A stretch of DNA of 64,000 nt from Stromatinia cepivora (Eukaryota; Ascomycota; Leotiomycetes; Helotiales; Sclerotiniaceae): NCBI GenBank assembly GCA_014898415.1, contig RCTD01000032.1:558001-622000 (forward strand). The letters are read 5' to 3'. The notes under the pieces were generated by a model. That model was not told where the DNA came from, did not search any database, and saw nothing but the letters and a program-made list of their open reading frames with translations. Position 1 is the stretch's first letter. Each line of letters opens with the position of its first letter. Of the stretch, positions 10,313 through 21,489 are shown piece by piece. Position numbers and translations under genes: made by a program.

Positions 10313-11743
10313 CTAAAACTCCATCACTCCCCTCTCCCACCACCGCCTCCCCCTCTCCTCCCTCCTCACCCTCCCCTCCCTCTCCCTCCACCTCCTCAAC
10401 TCCAAATCCAAAATATCAACCATAACCACATCCCCCTCCCCATCAAACCTACACATACCGCCATGTTCCTCCCCCCCAAACCCACCCGGAGGCATTCCCC
10501 ATCTAAAGCTTCCCTCCCCCTCCCGATCATCCTGCTCTATCCACACATCCTTCACACCCGCCATCTCATAATCATTTTCGCCCCAACTGCGCCCCTGATG
10601 CGAATTCTGCGGATGCGGCCAGATATATGAATTTTTGCCGGGGATTTTCATCGGGTCGCCGTGCCAGAAGCTGTTGGGTCGCGGATAGTGTGCGTTGCTT
10701 GGATGGTGGAGATCGGGGTGCGGACGCCAGGCGGGGTGGGTGCGCGGGAGTAGCCAGAGGTGGGTGGTGCAGTCGGGGGTTTTGTGCCCGAGTTGTTGGC
10801 ATGTGGTGCAGTTTGTGGAGCGGTAGCGTGCGCGGTAGGTCGAGGAGTCGGGGTGGTCTGGGTGTTCGGGGTTGAGACCGCCCGGGTGGGTTAGGTAGGG
10901 TGTTGGGGGGGAGGGCTGTAGATAGTCTGGGGCGTGGGAGTTGATGCTTTCGTTGTTGATTGGGTAGTGAAGATCGCTTGGTTCACGGGTGGGAGGATTA
11001 TATTGGGTTTGTTGTTGTTGCTGTTGTTGCTGTTGTTGCTGTTGTTGTGCGGGACCGAAATTGACGGGTGGGGTTTGTTGGGGTTGGATTTGCTCGGTGC
11101 CGGGAGGTGAGTCATATTTATTGTAAGCAGGATCGATTTGTCCGCTTGTTTTGCCATCGGCGAAAGTGACCCCTCTTCTATTATCATTTTTCTTACCACC
11201 AGGATTTGGATTGGTGATTGCATCGAATCCTTCTATCTCACACGCATTATTCCAATGTCCTGAAATATGACATATTTTACAAGGACGACTGGGATATTTC
11301 CCGTCTGCGAAAAAATGTGAGATGTCTTCTCCGTTGGGTGCTAGACATTGTCCTGGGTTTGAATTTCCTTGTTGACCATTGTTGTTATTGTTATTGTTAT
11401 TGTTGTTGTTCCCACCACCATTCTTTGATTTCCAAGTCCGACACTGATCTTCCCAATGATTCCCACCACACTCCCTACAATCCGGCAAATCTTTTCCTCT
11501 CTTTCCTTCTCCTTCAGGATTATTACGACAATCAGATTCCCAATGACCTTTTCTATTGCAGATGCGACATTCGCAGAAGTCTTGGGGTACCTTACCTTTG
11601 TTTTGATTTCCTCTGTTTCCTCCATTATTGTTGTTGCCCTTACCTCTATTGTTTCCTCCCTTATTGCCTCCGTTATTGTTATTGTGACTAGAGCCGCCAT
11701 TAGCACCACCATTGGAATTGGAGTTCTTACTGTTTTTCCCCAT
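10313..11743 (-). CDS. Four-zinc-knuckle (CCHC) low-complexity protein, probable nucleic-acid binder
   Basis: An uninterrupted frame of 476 residues. Residues 1-50 are Asn/Gly-rich. Zinc knuckles follow at C59-x2-C62-x4-H67-x4-C72, C89-x2-C92-x3-H96-x4-C101 (one residue short), C155-x2-C158-x4-H163-x4-C168 and C313-x2-C316-x4-H321-x4-C326. Between them lie an Asn run (~112-122) and a Gln run of about 14 (233-246), the latter from CAA/CAG codons. The C-terminus is Arg/Glu/Gly-rich. Such knuckles bind single-stranded RNA or DNA; the low-complexity linkers suggest condensate-type RNA binding. Knuckles 1-3 share a Trp after the His (HW), unlike retroviral Gag knuckles, and no protease or polymerase lies beside it, so I read it as a host gene. 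I do not recognise an orthologue. The end of the gene gives a long C-rich pyrimidine tract on the plus strand (10310-10400). Confidence 0.7.
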   Translation of the reverse strand: MGKNSKNSNSNGGANGGSSHNNNNGGNKGGNNRGKGNNNNGGNRGNQNKGKVPQDFCECRICNRKGHWESDCRNNPEGEGKRGKDLPDCRECGGNHWEDQCRTWKSKNGGGNNNNNNNNNNNGQQGNSNPGQCLAPNGEDISHFFADGKYPSRPCKICHISGHWNNACEIEGFDAITNPNPGGKKNDNRRGVTFADGKTSGQIDPAYNKYDSPPGTEQIQPQQTPPVNFGPAQQQQQQQQQQQQQTQYNPPTREPSDLHYPINNESINSHAPDYLQPSPPTPYLTHPGGLNPEHPDHPDSSTYRARYRSTNCTTCQQLGHKTPDCTTHLWLLPRTHPAWRPHPDLHHPSNAHYPRPNSFWHGDPMKIPGKNSYIWPHPQNSHQGRSWGENDYEMAGVKDVWIEQDDREGEGSFRWGMPPGGFGGEEHGGMCRFDGEGDVVMVDILDLELRRWREREGRVRREERGRRWWERGVMEF

Positions 11744-12552
11744 TTTTGCTTTTCTTCCCTTTTCTCTTCTATCTTTTGCCTGTATGAAAGTGATTGACTA
11801 TGCGACCAGCGCTAGTGTATATGAATAAGAGTTATGATTGGTGTAAACAAAATGTTTTTTCTGTAGTATGTATCGGTGCGAAACTATATATGTATGTATC
11901 GGTGTGAAACTATATATGAACAATATAATTACTCGTGTTGTTCTGTCGTATTGAAAAGAGTATGTGTGAGATGAAGAAGAATCGAATTGTTCAACATCTG
12001 AGCTGATGGGATTATATGTACCCGTCCTACAACAAAGAACAATAATCTCTTTATGTAGAAGAAATGAAAGAAAGCAACAAATGCATTGTGAAGTTGTTGT
12101 TCTAGGTCATTGTTCATCAAGAGAGAACAAAGACCGAGAGGTAATTCCCATGTATATTTCCCAGCGATTGTCCCAATTCTTTGAGAATTTCTTTTCTTTC
12201 TTTCATGAGTTGTTTCAAGATTTCTTTCCGTGTAGCCCATTCCTTGATTAAAAAACACGATGTTAGTGGCAGGACTGAAAGATAGAATTGTCTAGATGTG
12301 TATGCTTGGTGATTTTACATGCAAATGTATATTGTCCATGAATTACCGAACAATTGCTCGTGAGGTAGTATAAATGCTGCGTAATTTTCAAGTGAAATAA
12401 ATCATCCTTTTGCATGCCGATCCGGTGCTCTCTCACATTCAAACTCTTGTTGATAAGGTATATATTCATAGTAAGCTAGACTTCTTTTGATATCATCATC
12501 TTATTATTTCAGTTTATTGATACGGGAGGACACTTGAATTACCGATTCCAAG
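11744..12552. other. Shared upstream region of two divergent genes
   Basis: It separates the divergently transcribed zinc-knuckle and duplicated-repeat genes, so both promoters should lie here. A near-duplicate ATGTATCGGTG(T/C)GAAACTATATATG occurs at about 11868-11893 and 11893-11918. Two opposed frames at 11929-12258 (minus) and 12006-12251 (plus) shadow each other and show no motif; I do not call them. Confidence 0.45.
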
Positions 12553-14025
12553 ATGACATCCTGGAACTTTTCCGGTGTGGATTTCAACAGTATGACTGAA
12601 CTCCCCACTTGGGCCTTTTCGCACTTACCTCTTAACGAATATGCAGAATTTATTGGCGAAGTTCCGAAAGAGAGGGATGAAGAACCGATTCCGCAAGACG
12701 ATATGTATGATGCAGATGACGAAGGTTTCGACGAGGATCAATTCAGTCGCAGAATTCGTGAGATCGAAGAAGAAGAAGAACCAACCCATGTTGTAGAATC
12801 CATCCAGGCATGGAATTACGCACATCTTCATTCACGAATCCGACAAATCAAGGAAGAGGAAAGAGAACAAAAAGAAGAAGAACCAACCCATGTTGTAGAA
12901 TCCATCCAGTCATGGAATTACGCACATCTTCATTCACGAATCCGACAAATCAAGGAAGAGGAAAGAGAACAAAAAGAAGAAGAGAGATTAAGACAGGAAC
13001 AATACAGTCAAGCAAGAGATAGCGAGCAACCAAACTCTCTAAGCGAATGCTCAGATTATCCACAAGGATCTTATCTCAAACTTCAAGAACCTCCTCCAAG
13101 AATTGACTATTCTCAAGCTTTCCGTGGAAACACTCGAGCTGAAGTCTCCTCGCCGATTCACCAAAGCACTTTCATCTTCGACAACGACAAAGAAATCGAA
13201 ATTAAAGCTCGAGAAAAAACACCAAGAATCTCTGAGGTGCCTCGTCGAAATTCTCGAATTGAAGTCTCCTCGCTCAGACTTGACCAACCTCCTCCAATCA
13301 TCGACTTTTCTAAGATTTTCCCCCAAAACGCACGAAACGAAGTCTCTCCACCTATGGATATTCAAGACGAAAACAAATTCGCGGGTTTTGAAACGATGAA
13401 ATTTGGAGAGTTGATATTCGACTACAAAGTTGCACCCCTTTTACACCCAACTCGCCCAGCCGAAGTTTACCGCTGCGACATTGAACAACCGAAATTTTTC
13501 AGTATGCAACCTCATTGGTTCCATGACACCGAAGAAAAGAAATGTTGGTGCAACAATTGCATTCAATATAGAAAAACCCGATCCACAGGTAAGCGATTAG
13601 AGGCGCATGACTTTGATAAGTGGTGTCTTTGCTCTTCCTGCATGGAAGTTTGGCACGAAAACCTGGCTGAAGGTGAATATTGTAATTGTCAAAATTGTGT
13701 CGATCCTAATAAAGCACAAGCGCTCGAGGAAGAAAGAGAAGCGGAGGAAAAAGAAGCACTTGCTGAACTCAAAGCGCTTGCTGAACTTGATGAAGCACTT
13801 GCCGAACTCCAGAATCCGCTCCAATCACCCGAACAAGAACCACCAAATTCAGAACAACGCATTCCCGAATTCTCACAGAAGCCACCGTCAGACCCTCACT
13901 GCGAAGATCCAACAACAGTTATGCCTGAATCAAAGGAAGCTTCCTCTAGATTATTCAACATAATTCGTGAGAACTTGTGGTTGGATTCTGATTCTGAAAC
14001 TAGTTTTGATTTTGATGCGGAGTAG
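12553..14025 (+). CDS. Orphan protein with tandem 34-residue duplication and three CxCx2C motifs
   Basis: An uninterrupted frame of 490 residues that I do not recognise. Residues 77-110 and 111-144 are two copies of a 34-residue unit (PTHVVESIQ[A/S]WNYAHLHS...) that differ by one residue; a degenerate third copy (FSRRIREIEEEEE) stands just before. A second, older repeat runs through the middle: PPPRIDYSQAFRGNTRAEVS and PPPIIDFSKIFPQNARNEVS. A Cys-rich block follows: CWCNNC (about 331-336), CLCSSC (358-363) and CNCQNC (377-382), each C-x-C-x2-C, spaced like a metal-binding module. The rest is Glu/Lys-rich and likely helical or disordered, with ALAEL repeats near 400-420 and an acidic tail. There is no signal peptide or membrane segment. 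The start is the first ATG, in context CCAAGATGAC. A nuclear or cytosolic scaffold is possible; function unknown. Confidence 0.7.
   Translation: MTSWNFSGVDFNSMTELPTWAFSHLPLNEYAEFIGEVPKERDEEPIPQDDMYDADDEGFDEDQFSRRIREIEEEEEPTHVVESIQAWNYAHLHSRIRQIKEEEREQKEEEPTHVVESIQSWNYAHLHSRIRQIKEEEREQKEEERLRQEQYSQARDSEQPNSLSECSDYPQGSYLKLQEPPPRIDYSQAFRGNTRAEVSSPIHQSTFIFDNDKEIEIKAREKTPRISEVPRRNSRIEVSSLRLDQPPPIIDFSKIFPQNARNEVSPPMDIQDENKFAGFETMKFGELIFDYKVAPLLHPTRPAEVYRCDIEQPKFFSMQPHWFHDTEEKKCWCNNCIQYRKTRSTGKRLEAHDFDKWCLCSSCMEVWHENLAEGEYCNCQNCVDPNKAQALEEEREAEEKEALAELKALAELDEALAELQNPLQSPEQEPPNSEQRIPEFSQKPPSDPHCEDPTTVMPESKEASSRLFNIIRENLWLDSDSETSFDFDAE
12781..12984 (+). repeat. Tandem 102-bp in-frame duplication
   Basis: Units 12781-12882 and 12883-12984 are identical except for G to T in one codon (Ala to Ser, GCA/TCA) and the last base. 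At 98% identity the duplication is recent, or the copies are kept alike by conversion. Confidence 0.95.
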
Positions 14026-15355
14026 ATTCTTTTCTTCATAATTTTCACATGGTTAAATACGGTAAGTCGTAGATATACATCCTGGTGATGTACTCTATGC
14101 TGAGAAAAATAAATCCATGGAAATTTGGCAACAATAAAACCCCCGGAAAAACAACCAAAAAAATGGATTCAAAATAATAATTCTCTCTCAAAGATATATG
14201 AATAGAACGTGAATGGAATGTGATGTGATGTGATGATGTGATGATGTAGTGATGTATGAGTAAGAAGTAATGTGGTTTTGGTGGTATCAACAACGAAGGC
14301 GGATACAGAATTTTTCTTTGTTCCCAGCCAGTACGCCAAATATAGACTGGTTGGTACAACAATGGAACCGCAAATTCTACGTAAATAACGCGATAAGTAT
14401 TTATAGCACTCGAGAAAACTCCAAGGGAAAGAGGTTTGCATTCCATATGTGATGTAAGAAATGTGATTGCTGATGAATATTCACCAACAACATGAAGATT
14501 GAACATGACAAGATTCGACGACTCCAAGATTGTAGGGAATAGGTAGATGAGATAGGTCGATAGAACTTAATACGCAATAACTTCTCGTATTCGGCCAAAG
14601 AAAACCTTCGACTACATTCGTCTGAACCATATTTCAAATTCTGGTCGTAAAATGAAAACTGCCCCGTCTCATGTTTCGTAGATGTCCTTCAGAATCTCAA
14701 GATTTCAATAGAAAAATAAAAATTTCCCAACCAAATCCCCACGAGTTTGCACCGAGTCAAAAGTTTTGGGCGGTACCTAAATGCAGGTACTTGACTGCCT
14801 AAAGAACCCAAATTTCCACCATGGTACTTGCGCAGCGAGCGGTAACAAATTTTAATATAGGTATCAATACATCTGCATCGCCAACAAATACATAGCCACT
14901 TCAAAAAATTGTACATCATAGAATAGACTATTTTGATCGACAAGGAGTATTTCACCGAGAAAAAAGATATGTCTCAATGCCCAATATGAAGCGATTGGTT
15001 GAAGATAGCCTTAGGGCGCACTTATATGCATGCCATTTTGATGTGCATTTTATCTTCGTAATAACTCTCGCTGATAGAGGCGCTTAGCAGCGTCAAAGTA
15101 TAGATAAAAAGCTTCACAAGGGTGACTCGGATATTTCTTGTGCTGATCCATGAAGCGAAAGGATTATTTGGGATATTTTTTTTTTTTTTTTTTTTTTGCA
15201 ATTTCTGCGGAGGGCAGTGTTTGTGTTGTTTCTCAGCCATTTTGCGTTGTTCTCATCGAGCAGCGCCTAAACTTGCTGGGGGTTTATTGTTGGGCTGTAA
15301 GGATTGTGATAAGGATGGGTGAGCGGTTCGGAAATGATAGGAACTGAAGACAATT
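14026..15355. other. Intergenic, no gene supported
   Basis: It contains a TGATG/GATGTGATG simple repeat near 14218-14255 and a poly-T run near 15179-15197. A minus-strand frame of 160 codons at 14045-14527 has no motif and overlaps simple sequence, so I do not call it. Confidence 0.45.
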
Positions 15356-15837
15356 TTGAGGATGAGGATGCACAGTAAAAAAAACTTCTTCACTCTCATC
15401 AAACATTGCGGGATGACCGATGAAGCTTTGAGAGACCATGGTCTTAACCAAGAAGACCGGATCGATCTTGGAACCAAGATTGAGACCCTGAAGGCTGAAG
15501 ACTTGAAGACTAAATGGGAATTGAGTGTATCATGTGACTATGAACGGTTAGTTGCATGAATTTCTGGTCCGGGGTTCACCAAAATGTGGATATCTGGGAA
15601 GTGGATAAAAAAGAAAATGCGGAGATGCTCAAACAGTTTGTGGCCGAGCTAAAGCGGATCCTCTCTTCAAAGGGACATGACAAGGGACATGACATCTGGA
15701 GATTTTGGAGAAGTGGGATGATTTGCTTCTTTAGGTGGGGATTTGCGCAGTTGTGTGGCATTTTTGAAATTGTGCGCATGTGTTATGGCAGCAACGGTAT
15801 AAGGGAGGTTTTGAAGGATTTTCAGTCAGTAATGTAG
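15356..15837 (+). pseudogene. Possible small gene or gene remnant in two frames
   Basis: Two overlapping frames read like protein: 15356-15559 (67 residues, with MTDEALRDHGLNQEDRIDLG and LKAEDLKTKWEL) and 15556-15837 (93 residues, with DKKENAEMLKQFVAELKRIL). They are offset by one frame and overlap by an ATGA. I could not find a GT-AG intron that joins them cleanly, so this is either a broken gene, a small gene whose intron I missed, or chance. There is no recognised domain. Confidence 0.25.
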
Positions 15838-17361
15838 CACCATCCCTTACTAGGTAGGTAGATAGATGTACGACTCTTTGACGTGTTTGAGTTTGATACA
15901 AATTACCACCCGCTTCTCCATTGCTTGGTAAGAGAGCAAACTCAACTCAAGCCAAGGTAACACCACTCAATTCTCACCAATCATGTCAACCTACCTAAAT
16001 GAGGTTTACTACTAAAATGAATTAATATTTGAAAAGGTATTAGATAAAAATATGATTTGTTAGTGGAAACTAATCCCCGCACAGATTTAGGTACAAGTTA
16101 CCACTGAAAAAGCTTTATTATATATACCTAGCATGGACCGGATTTGATTGGGGGATCTTTTTTGACAACTACTTGCCTAGTAGATAATAGATAATAGCTA
16201 ATAGATTTTAATGAATTTCCATTTTGGTCATTTTTGACGCCCATCGTGAGATGGAACAAAGAGGTACGTACCTACTTAGGCAGTAGATTGAAAGTGAAAG
16301 TTGTTTTCAGGAGCGACGGCAACCAAGGTGCTCTTTCTGAAAAATACGGCTGCGTCATGATTAACAAGGATTCTTTTTATTCTAAAACTTCGAAACAATA
16401 CCTCCTCCGGTTTCCCCCCAATTTGCCAAATCAGCGGGGGTGCAACCAATGAAAACTATCAATTCTCTTGAAACCCACATATTAATTCCATAGTAATACC
16501 GTATATAGTTTAGCTCAAGATCCGAAAGTGGGAAAGCTTGGACCCCACCAACATCTGGGACAAAACCATCCCGTTTTCTTTTTTATCACTTTTGTACCGG
16601 GGGATTTGAAATTCGAACAACAAAAACTGGTGAAATATTTTCGAAGATCCAACATCTCATCCAATTTATTCATCTCCTTCCATTTTCATTCAATTAATAC
16701 CTCATCCTCATCAACGACGTTCAACGACGTGTACAGTACAACCATAAGTGAAAAATTCTTCACTCATTTGTTGTACAATATATATAATTTTTTTTTTTTC
16801 TGTTTTTTTTTTCTTCTGTATATTAGGCTCGGGCTTATCAACATCCGTCAACTTATCTCAAGAACGAGTGGGAACCAATTGAAAATCGAACAACCTTAGA
16901 CGGTATGTATTTTTTGTTTTATCCAATTGATTGATCTCAAATTCACTTGAAGATATGAGATGGAGGGGTATCATTTTTATTTTTATTTATGATTTGCAAG
17001 GCATCAGAGGTCATTCGTACAGCCAAATTGATATATGGTATGGTCACGCTAATGCGGTTGTGGGGAAAGCTCTTATAGTTCTACATTCCCATAAATTTCG
17101 TCAGAGCTCCGAGCTTCTTTCCTTGATCATCATCAACTTGCAAGCAAGAAGAATCTCAGGACACAAGAAATAACCAACAATTGTTATCTGCTGTGGTATT
17201 ACTTTACATACACATTCTGCTCCTCAACAAGACACTTTTTGGATCTTCAAGTTTGATTCTTTACTCTTTTATATCTGCAATCTGCAAATCTGCAGTCTCC
17301 CATCCACCCCACTTTAACAACTCTGGTTCATATAGCAACACCTGTCGCAACCTGAGTCAAA
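15838..17361. promoter_or_regulatory. Upstream region and probable long leader of glycogen synthase
   Basis: No separate gene is supported. The region has pyrimidine-rich tracts (about 16785-16815) and several short upstream ATG frames, among them 16528-16899, 16931-17173 and 17181-17408, the last overlapping the glycogen synthase start. A GTATGT at 16903 could open an intron in the leader, but I cannot fix its end. The transcription start is not visible. Confidence 0.35.
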
Positions 17362-19727
17362 ATGTCGGGAAAAACAAACCGAGACGTCAAGAACCACTTC
17401 CTCTTTGAGATAGCCACCGAGGTCGCAAATCGAGGTAAGCCACAAGCCTTCATTCCTCGATAATACTTCGAATAATTACTGACATTTTACTTTCTTCAGT
17501 TGGTGGTATCTACTCCGTCATCAAATCGAAAGCACCAGTAACGACAGCCGAATATGGAGACAGATACACCCTCATCGGTCCCCTCAATAGGCAATCAGTT
17601 AGTTTTTTTTCACTAGGATATTGACTATGAGCTTGGCTAATACTTTGTAGGCCGCAGTGGAAGTCGAAGCATTGACACCTACGAATCCCCATCTCGCAGC
17701 AACGATAGAGGCTATGGAAGAAAGAGGAATTCAAATGTTATATGGCCGCTGGTTGATCGAGGGCGCCCCAAGAGTTTTGTTAATCGACACCAAGAGTGCT
17801 TACAGATTTTTGGACGAATGGAAAGCCGACCTGTGGAATACTGCAGGTATTCCATCTCCTCCGGGAGATGATGAAACCAACGAAGCAGTCGTCTTCGGTT
17901 ATTTGGTTGCATGGTTTTTAGGAGAGGTCAGTACATATGCATTGCATGACCTCTTGCATAATGTGTTCCAAAGCTAACAATTATTTAGTTCGTTGCCCAC
18001 GAAAAAGAGAAAGCTGTCATCGCGCATTTCCACGAATGGCTCTCCGGTGTCGCACTTCCTCTATGCAAAAAGCGACGCATAGATGTTACTACAATTTTTA
18101 CCACCCACGCCACTTTACTCGGAAGATATCTTTGCGCAGGATCCGTCGACTTCTACAACAATTTGCAATGGTTTGATGTTGATGCTGAGGCCGGAAAGCG
18201 TGGTATTTACCACAGATATTGCATAGAACGTGCAGCAACTCATTCTTGCGATGTTTTCACAACCGTCTCACATATCACTGCCTACGAATCCGAGCATTTA
18301 TTGAAGAGAAAGCCGGATGGTGTTCTCCCCAACGGTCTCAACGTCACCAAATTCTCGGCAATGCACGAATTCCAGAACTTGCATCAACAGGCAAAGGAAA
18401 AGATTCATGATTTCGTTAGAGGTCACTTCTATGGGCACAATGACTTCGATCCAGAAAATACTTTGTATTTCTTCACGGCAGGACGATACGAGTATAGGAA
18501 TAAGGGTGTGGACATGTTCATAGAGTCGCTGGCTCGTTTGAATCACCGTCTTAAGTCTTCGGGATCTAAAATGACTGTTGTGGCTTTCATCATTATGCCG
18601 GCACAAACCCAATCCTTGACTGTGGAGGCTTTGAAGGGACAGGCCGTCATCAAGTCATTACGTGACACAGTCGATGTTATTGAACGTGGTGTTGGAAAGA
18701 GAATTTTCGAGCGTGCCCTTAAATGGCATGAGGGTGAAGTCATGCCTGATGATAAAGACTTGATTACCAGCCAAGATCGTATTCTTCTCCGCAGACGATT
18801 GTTTGCTATGAAAAGACATGGCCTCCCACCAATTGTCACTCATAACATGGCAAACGATTCCGAGGACCCAATTTTGAACCAGATCAGAAGAGTTCAATTG
18901 TTCAATCATCCTTCTGACCGTGTGAAGGTTGTTTTTCACCCAGAGTTTTTGAACTCTGCGAACCCAGTTCTGCCAATGGACTATGACGAGTTTGTTAGAG
19001 GTACTCATTTGGGTGTTTTCTCATCCTATTATGAGCCATGGGGTTACACACCTGCGGAATGCACGGTCATGGGTGTTCCAAGTATCACAACCAACTTGTC
19101 AGGTTTCGGTTGTTACATGGAGGAGTTAATTGAAAACTCGACGGATTACGGAATTTATATCGTTGACAGAAGAATGAAGGGTGTGGATGATTCGGTTAAT
19201 CAATTGACCAGCTACATGTTTGATTTCGCCGGCAAGAGCAGACGTCAACGTATCAACCAGAGGAATCGTACTGAACGATTGAGCGATCTTCTCGACTGGA
19301 AGCGTATGGGCATGGAGTACGTAAAGGCAAGACAACTTGCATTGAGAAGAGCTTATCCTGCTTCTTTCGATGGTGAAGAGGAAGATGACTTCATCCCTGG
19401 TGTGGAACAAAAGATCTCACGCCCATTCTCAGTACCTGGATCTCCAAGAGATAGAAGTGGAATGATGACACCTGGTGATTTTGCCAGTCTACAAGAAGGA
19501 CGTGAAGGATTGAGCACGGAAGATTATGTCGCATGGAAGCTTCCGTAAGTCCCAAATATACCTCTGAAATGATATAGTGCTAACCTTTTACTAGTGAGGA
19601 GGAAGACCCGGATGAGTATCCATTTCCGCTCACCCTTCGAACGAAGAAAAATGGTTCTCAAAGCCCATATGGTGGCGCACAAAGCCCTTCGGAATATGTG
19701 ATTACCAATGGGAATGGGTTGAGATAA
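17362..19727 (+). CDS. gsy1: Glycogen [starch] synthase, GT3 family, five exons
   Basis: It transfers glucose from UDP-glucose to the growing alpha-1,4 chain of glycogen in the cytosol. Exons: 17362-17434, 17500-17597, 17651-17926, 17989-19544, 19595-19727; total 2136 nt, 711 residues, the usual fungal length. All four introns are GT-AG (65, 53, 62 and 50 bp); the third and fourth have GCTAAC-type branch sites. Visible family marks: [18 protein letters not shown] near the N-terminus (nucleotide-sugar loop), [28 protein letters not shown], the GT3 catalytic motif EPWGYTPAE at about 498-506, and the arginine cluster [10 protein letters not shown] (about 567-576) that senses glucose-6-phosphate. 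The C-terminal [18 protein letters not shown] matches the phosphorylated regulatory tail of the family, so control by kinases such as GSK3-type and cyclin-dependent kinases is expected. The start lies in TCAAAATG context. It is complete and apparently functional, the last gene before the AT-rich block. Confidence 0.97.
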
Positions 19728-20266
19728 ACATATCAAATAAGAAAATGGTTAGAAATGGTGAATAAAGGAAGGAAATAAATGGGACTAAGAAGTTGGGAGG
19801 CAAGCTATGAGGATGATAAATAATCATGTACCAAAATGTCTATACTCCTTTTCTGTTTGCATTTCTGCGTCACCACTTGCAATTGTATATTCAATACCCT
19901 CTTCGTTCTGAACGTTGGTGGCTTTATTTATGCATGGGAATTGGGATGCGGGTATGTTAGTGCGTTTATTAGTTTATTTTTATTTTATTTTTGGCATTAA
20001 GGAATGAATGTAGATGGAGATTGATGGATGGATGAAAAAATGATCTCTTGATGATCATGAATAAAGACAATATATGTGATGGAGGAAAAAGGTTGTAATT
20101 GTTAAGAAAAAGCGTAGTTATTGTTAATTTGTTACTTTTCTGAAGGAGCTTTTATATGTGGGGGGTTTTTGTATATGTGTGTGCATATGTGTGTGTGTAT
20201 GTGTTTGTGTGTGCATGTATATGGTATATAAAAGAATGAAAGAAAGGTTTGATGAAGTAAGATAGG

Positions 20267-20300
<34 letters not shown>

Positions 20301-20600
20301 TATGGAGGGTCTTGATTGTTGGTTTGGATTGTTTGGTTTGGCTTGAGTTGGCTCTTGAGAGGAGTTTGAGAGAATGTTTGAGAGGATGTTTATGATGTGT
20401 GTATAGGGCGTGGTATGAAATTGAGGGGAGTTTTAGGGGAGTTTTAGGGGAGTTTGAGAGATATATAGATTTGGTGGAGAAATTGGAATTGAATAATAGA
20501 AGATTAGATAGATGGGTGGGTAGGTAGATAAATAGATAGGTAGGGGGCTCAGGAATTTGAGAGTTTAAGATCTTTCTTCTATTCTAAGATTATATATATG
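19728..20600. other. 3' flank of glycogen synthase and transition zone
   Basis: The plus strand is rich in G and T and very poor in C. It holds a TGTG-rich tract (about 20155-20222), an (AG)n run (about 20274-20300) and three copies of GGGGAGTTTTA near 20425-20450. AATAAA-like signals near 19760-19780 may serve polyadenylation. No gene seen. Confidence 0.5.
20274..20300. repeat. (AG)n microsatellite
   Basis: About thirteen AG units in a row, just before the AT-rich block. Confidence 0.85.
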
Positions 20601-21197
20601 CACTCCTTAACACGAAAAAGTGAGCAAACTGGATTCTTGAAAACAAGCCGAAAATATATTGGATAATATGGGGGATACTCTTTGATTATCTTCAAAGTAA
20701 TCAGATCATCTAGATTCATAATAACGGATTTATTATTGTTATTGTAAAAATCCTGTTGGTTATTTCAAATAAATGTTAAAGAGAAAACAGAAGAGTATTG
20801 ATAAAGAAAGATTAATAAAACTTTTATAAAAGTCTTTTATAAAATTATTCAAAATGTAATAGATGTTTTGATGAAGATAATACAATATATTAATTTATCA
20901 TTGTTATCTTTATAAATATCACAGATTATTTATACTTGATATTATAGATCCTTATTATAAATACTTGGAAATTTTTTGAAGGGTTATAAATTATTTATTT
21001 ATAATAATTTTCTTTTTCCTATACATAAACTTTATAATATATATTATAGATATATTATATAGTTTATATAGCCTTTAATTGTAATTAAATTAAATCGATT
21101 GTAAATTTATTATTATTATTATTATATATATCTTTTTTGGAAAAAGATTTTGGGGTTGGTTTTTTGAGTTGGTTTGGGTGGGGAGTTGGAATGAGGA

Positions 21198-21480
21198 GTT
21201 GGTGTTGGAGGTCACGTATTTGAAGGTGATAAACCTTATAATTTGGAAGTAGTGGCTCGAAGACTATAATGGAATAAGCAATTATGAAGTTATAATAATA
21301 ATATAGAGTTGTATAGAGGTATTGTATTGTATACAACTAATAATACTGAATAATATTCTGTTGGAGGTCATGTATTTGAAGGTGATAAACCTTATAATTG
21401 GGAAGTAGTGGCTCAGAGATTATAATGGAATAAGCAAATATCAAGTTATAATAGTAAAAGTTGAATGATATAATGATATT
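21198..21480 (+). repeat. Imperfect tandem duplication, period about 160 bp
   Basis: GTTGGAGGTCACGTATTTGA near 21200 recurs as GTTGGAGGTCATGTATTTGA near 21360. Both are followed by GGTGATAAACCTTATAATT, GGAAGTAGTGGCTC and TATAATGGAATAAGCAA. The copies differ mainly by transitions. Confidence 0.8.
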
Positions 21481-21489
21481 GTATATAAT

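Noticed and set aside
10243..10425. Pro/Ser/Thr-rich plus-strand frame
   Set aside because: It mirrors the Arg/Glu-rich end of the zinc-knuckle gene on the other strand and is low complexity.
11218..11797. Plus-strand frames of 113-157 residues rich in Cys and Tyr
   Set aside because: They are shadows of Asn-rich and CCHC-coding sequence of the minus-strand gene.
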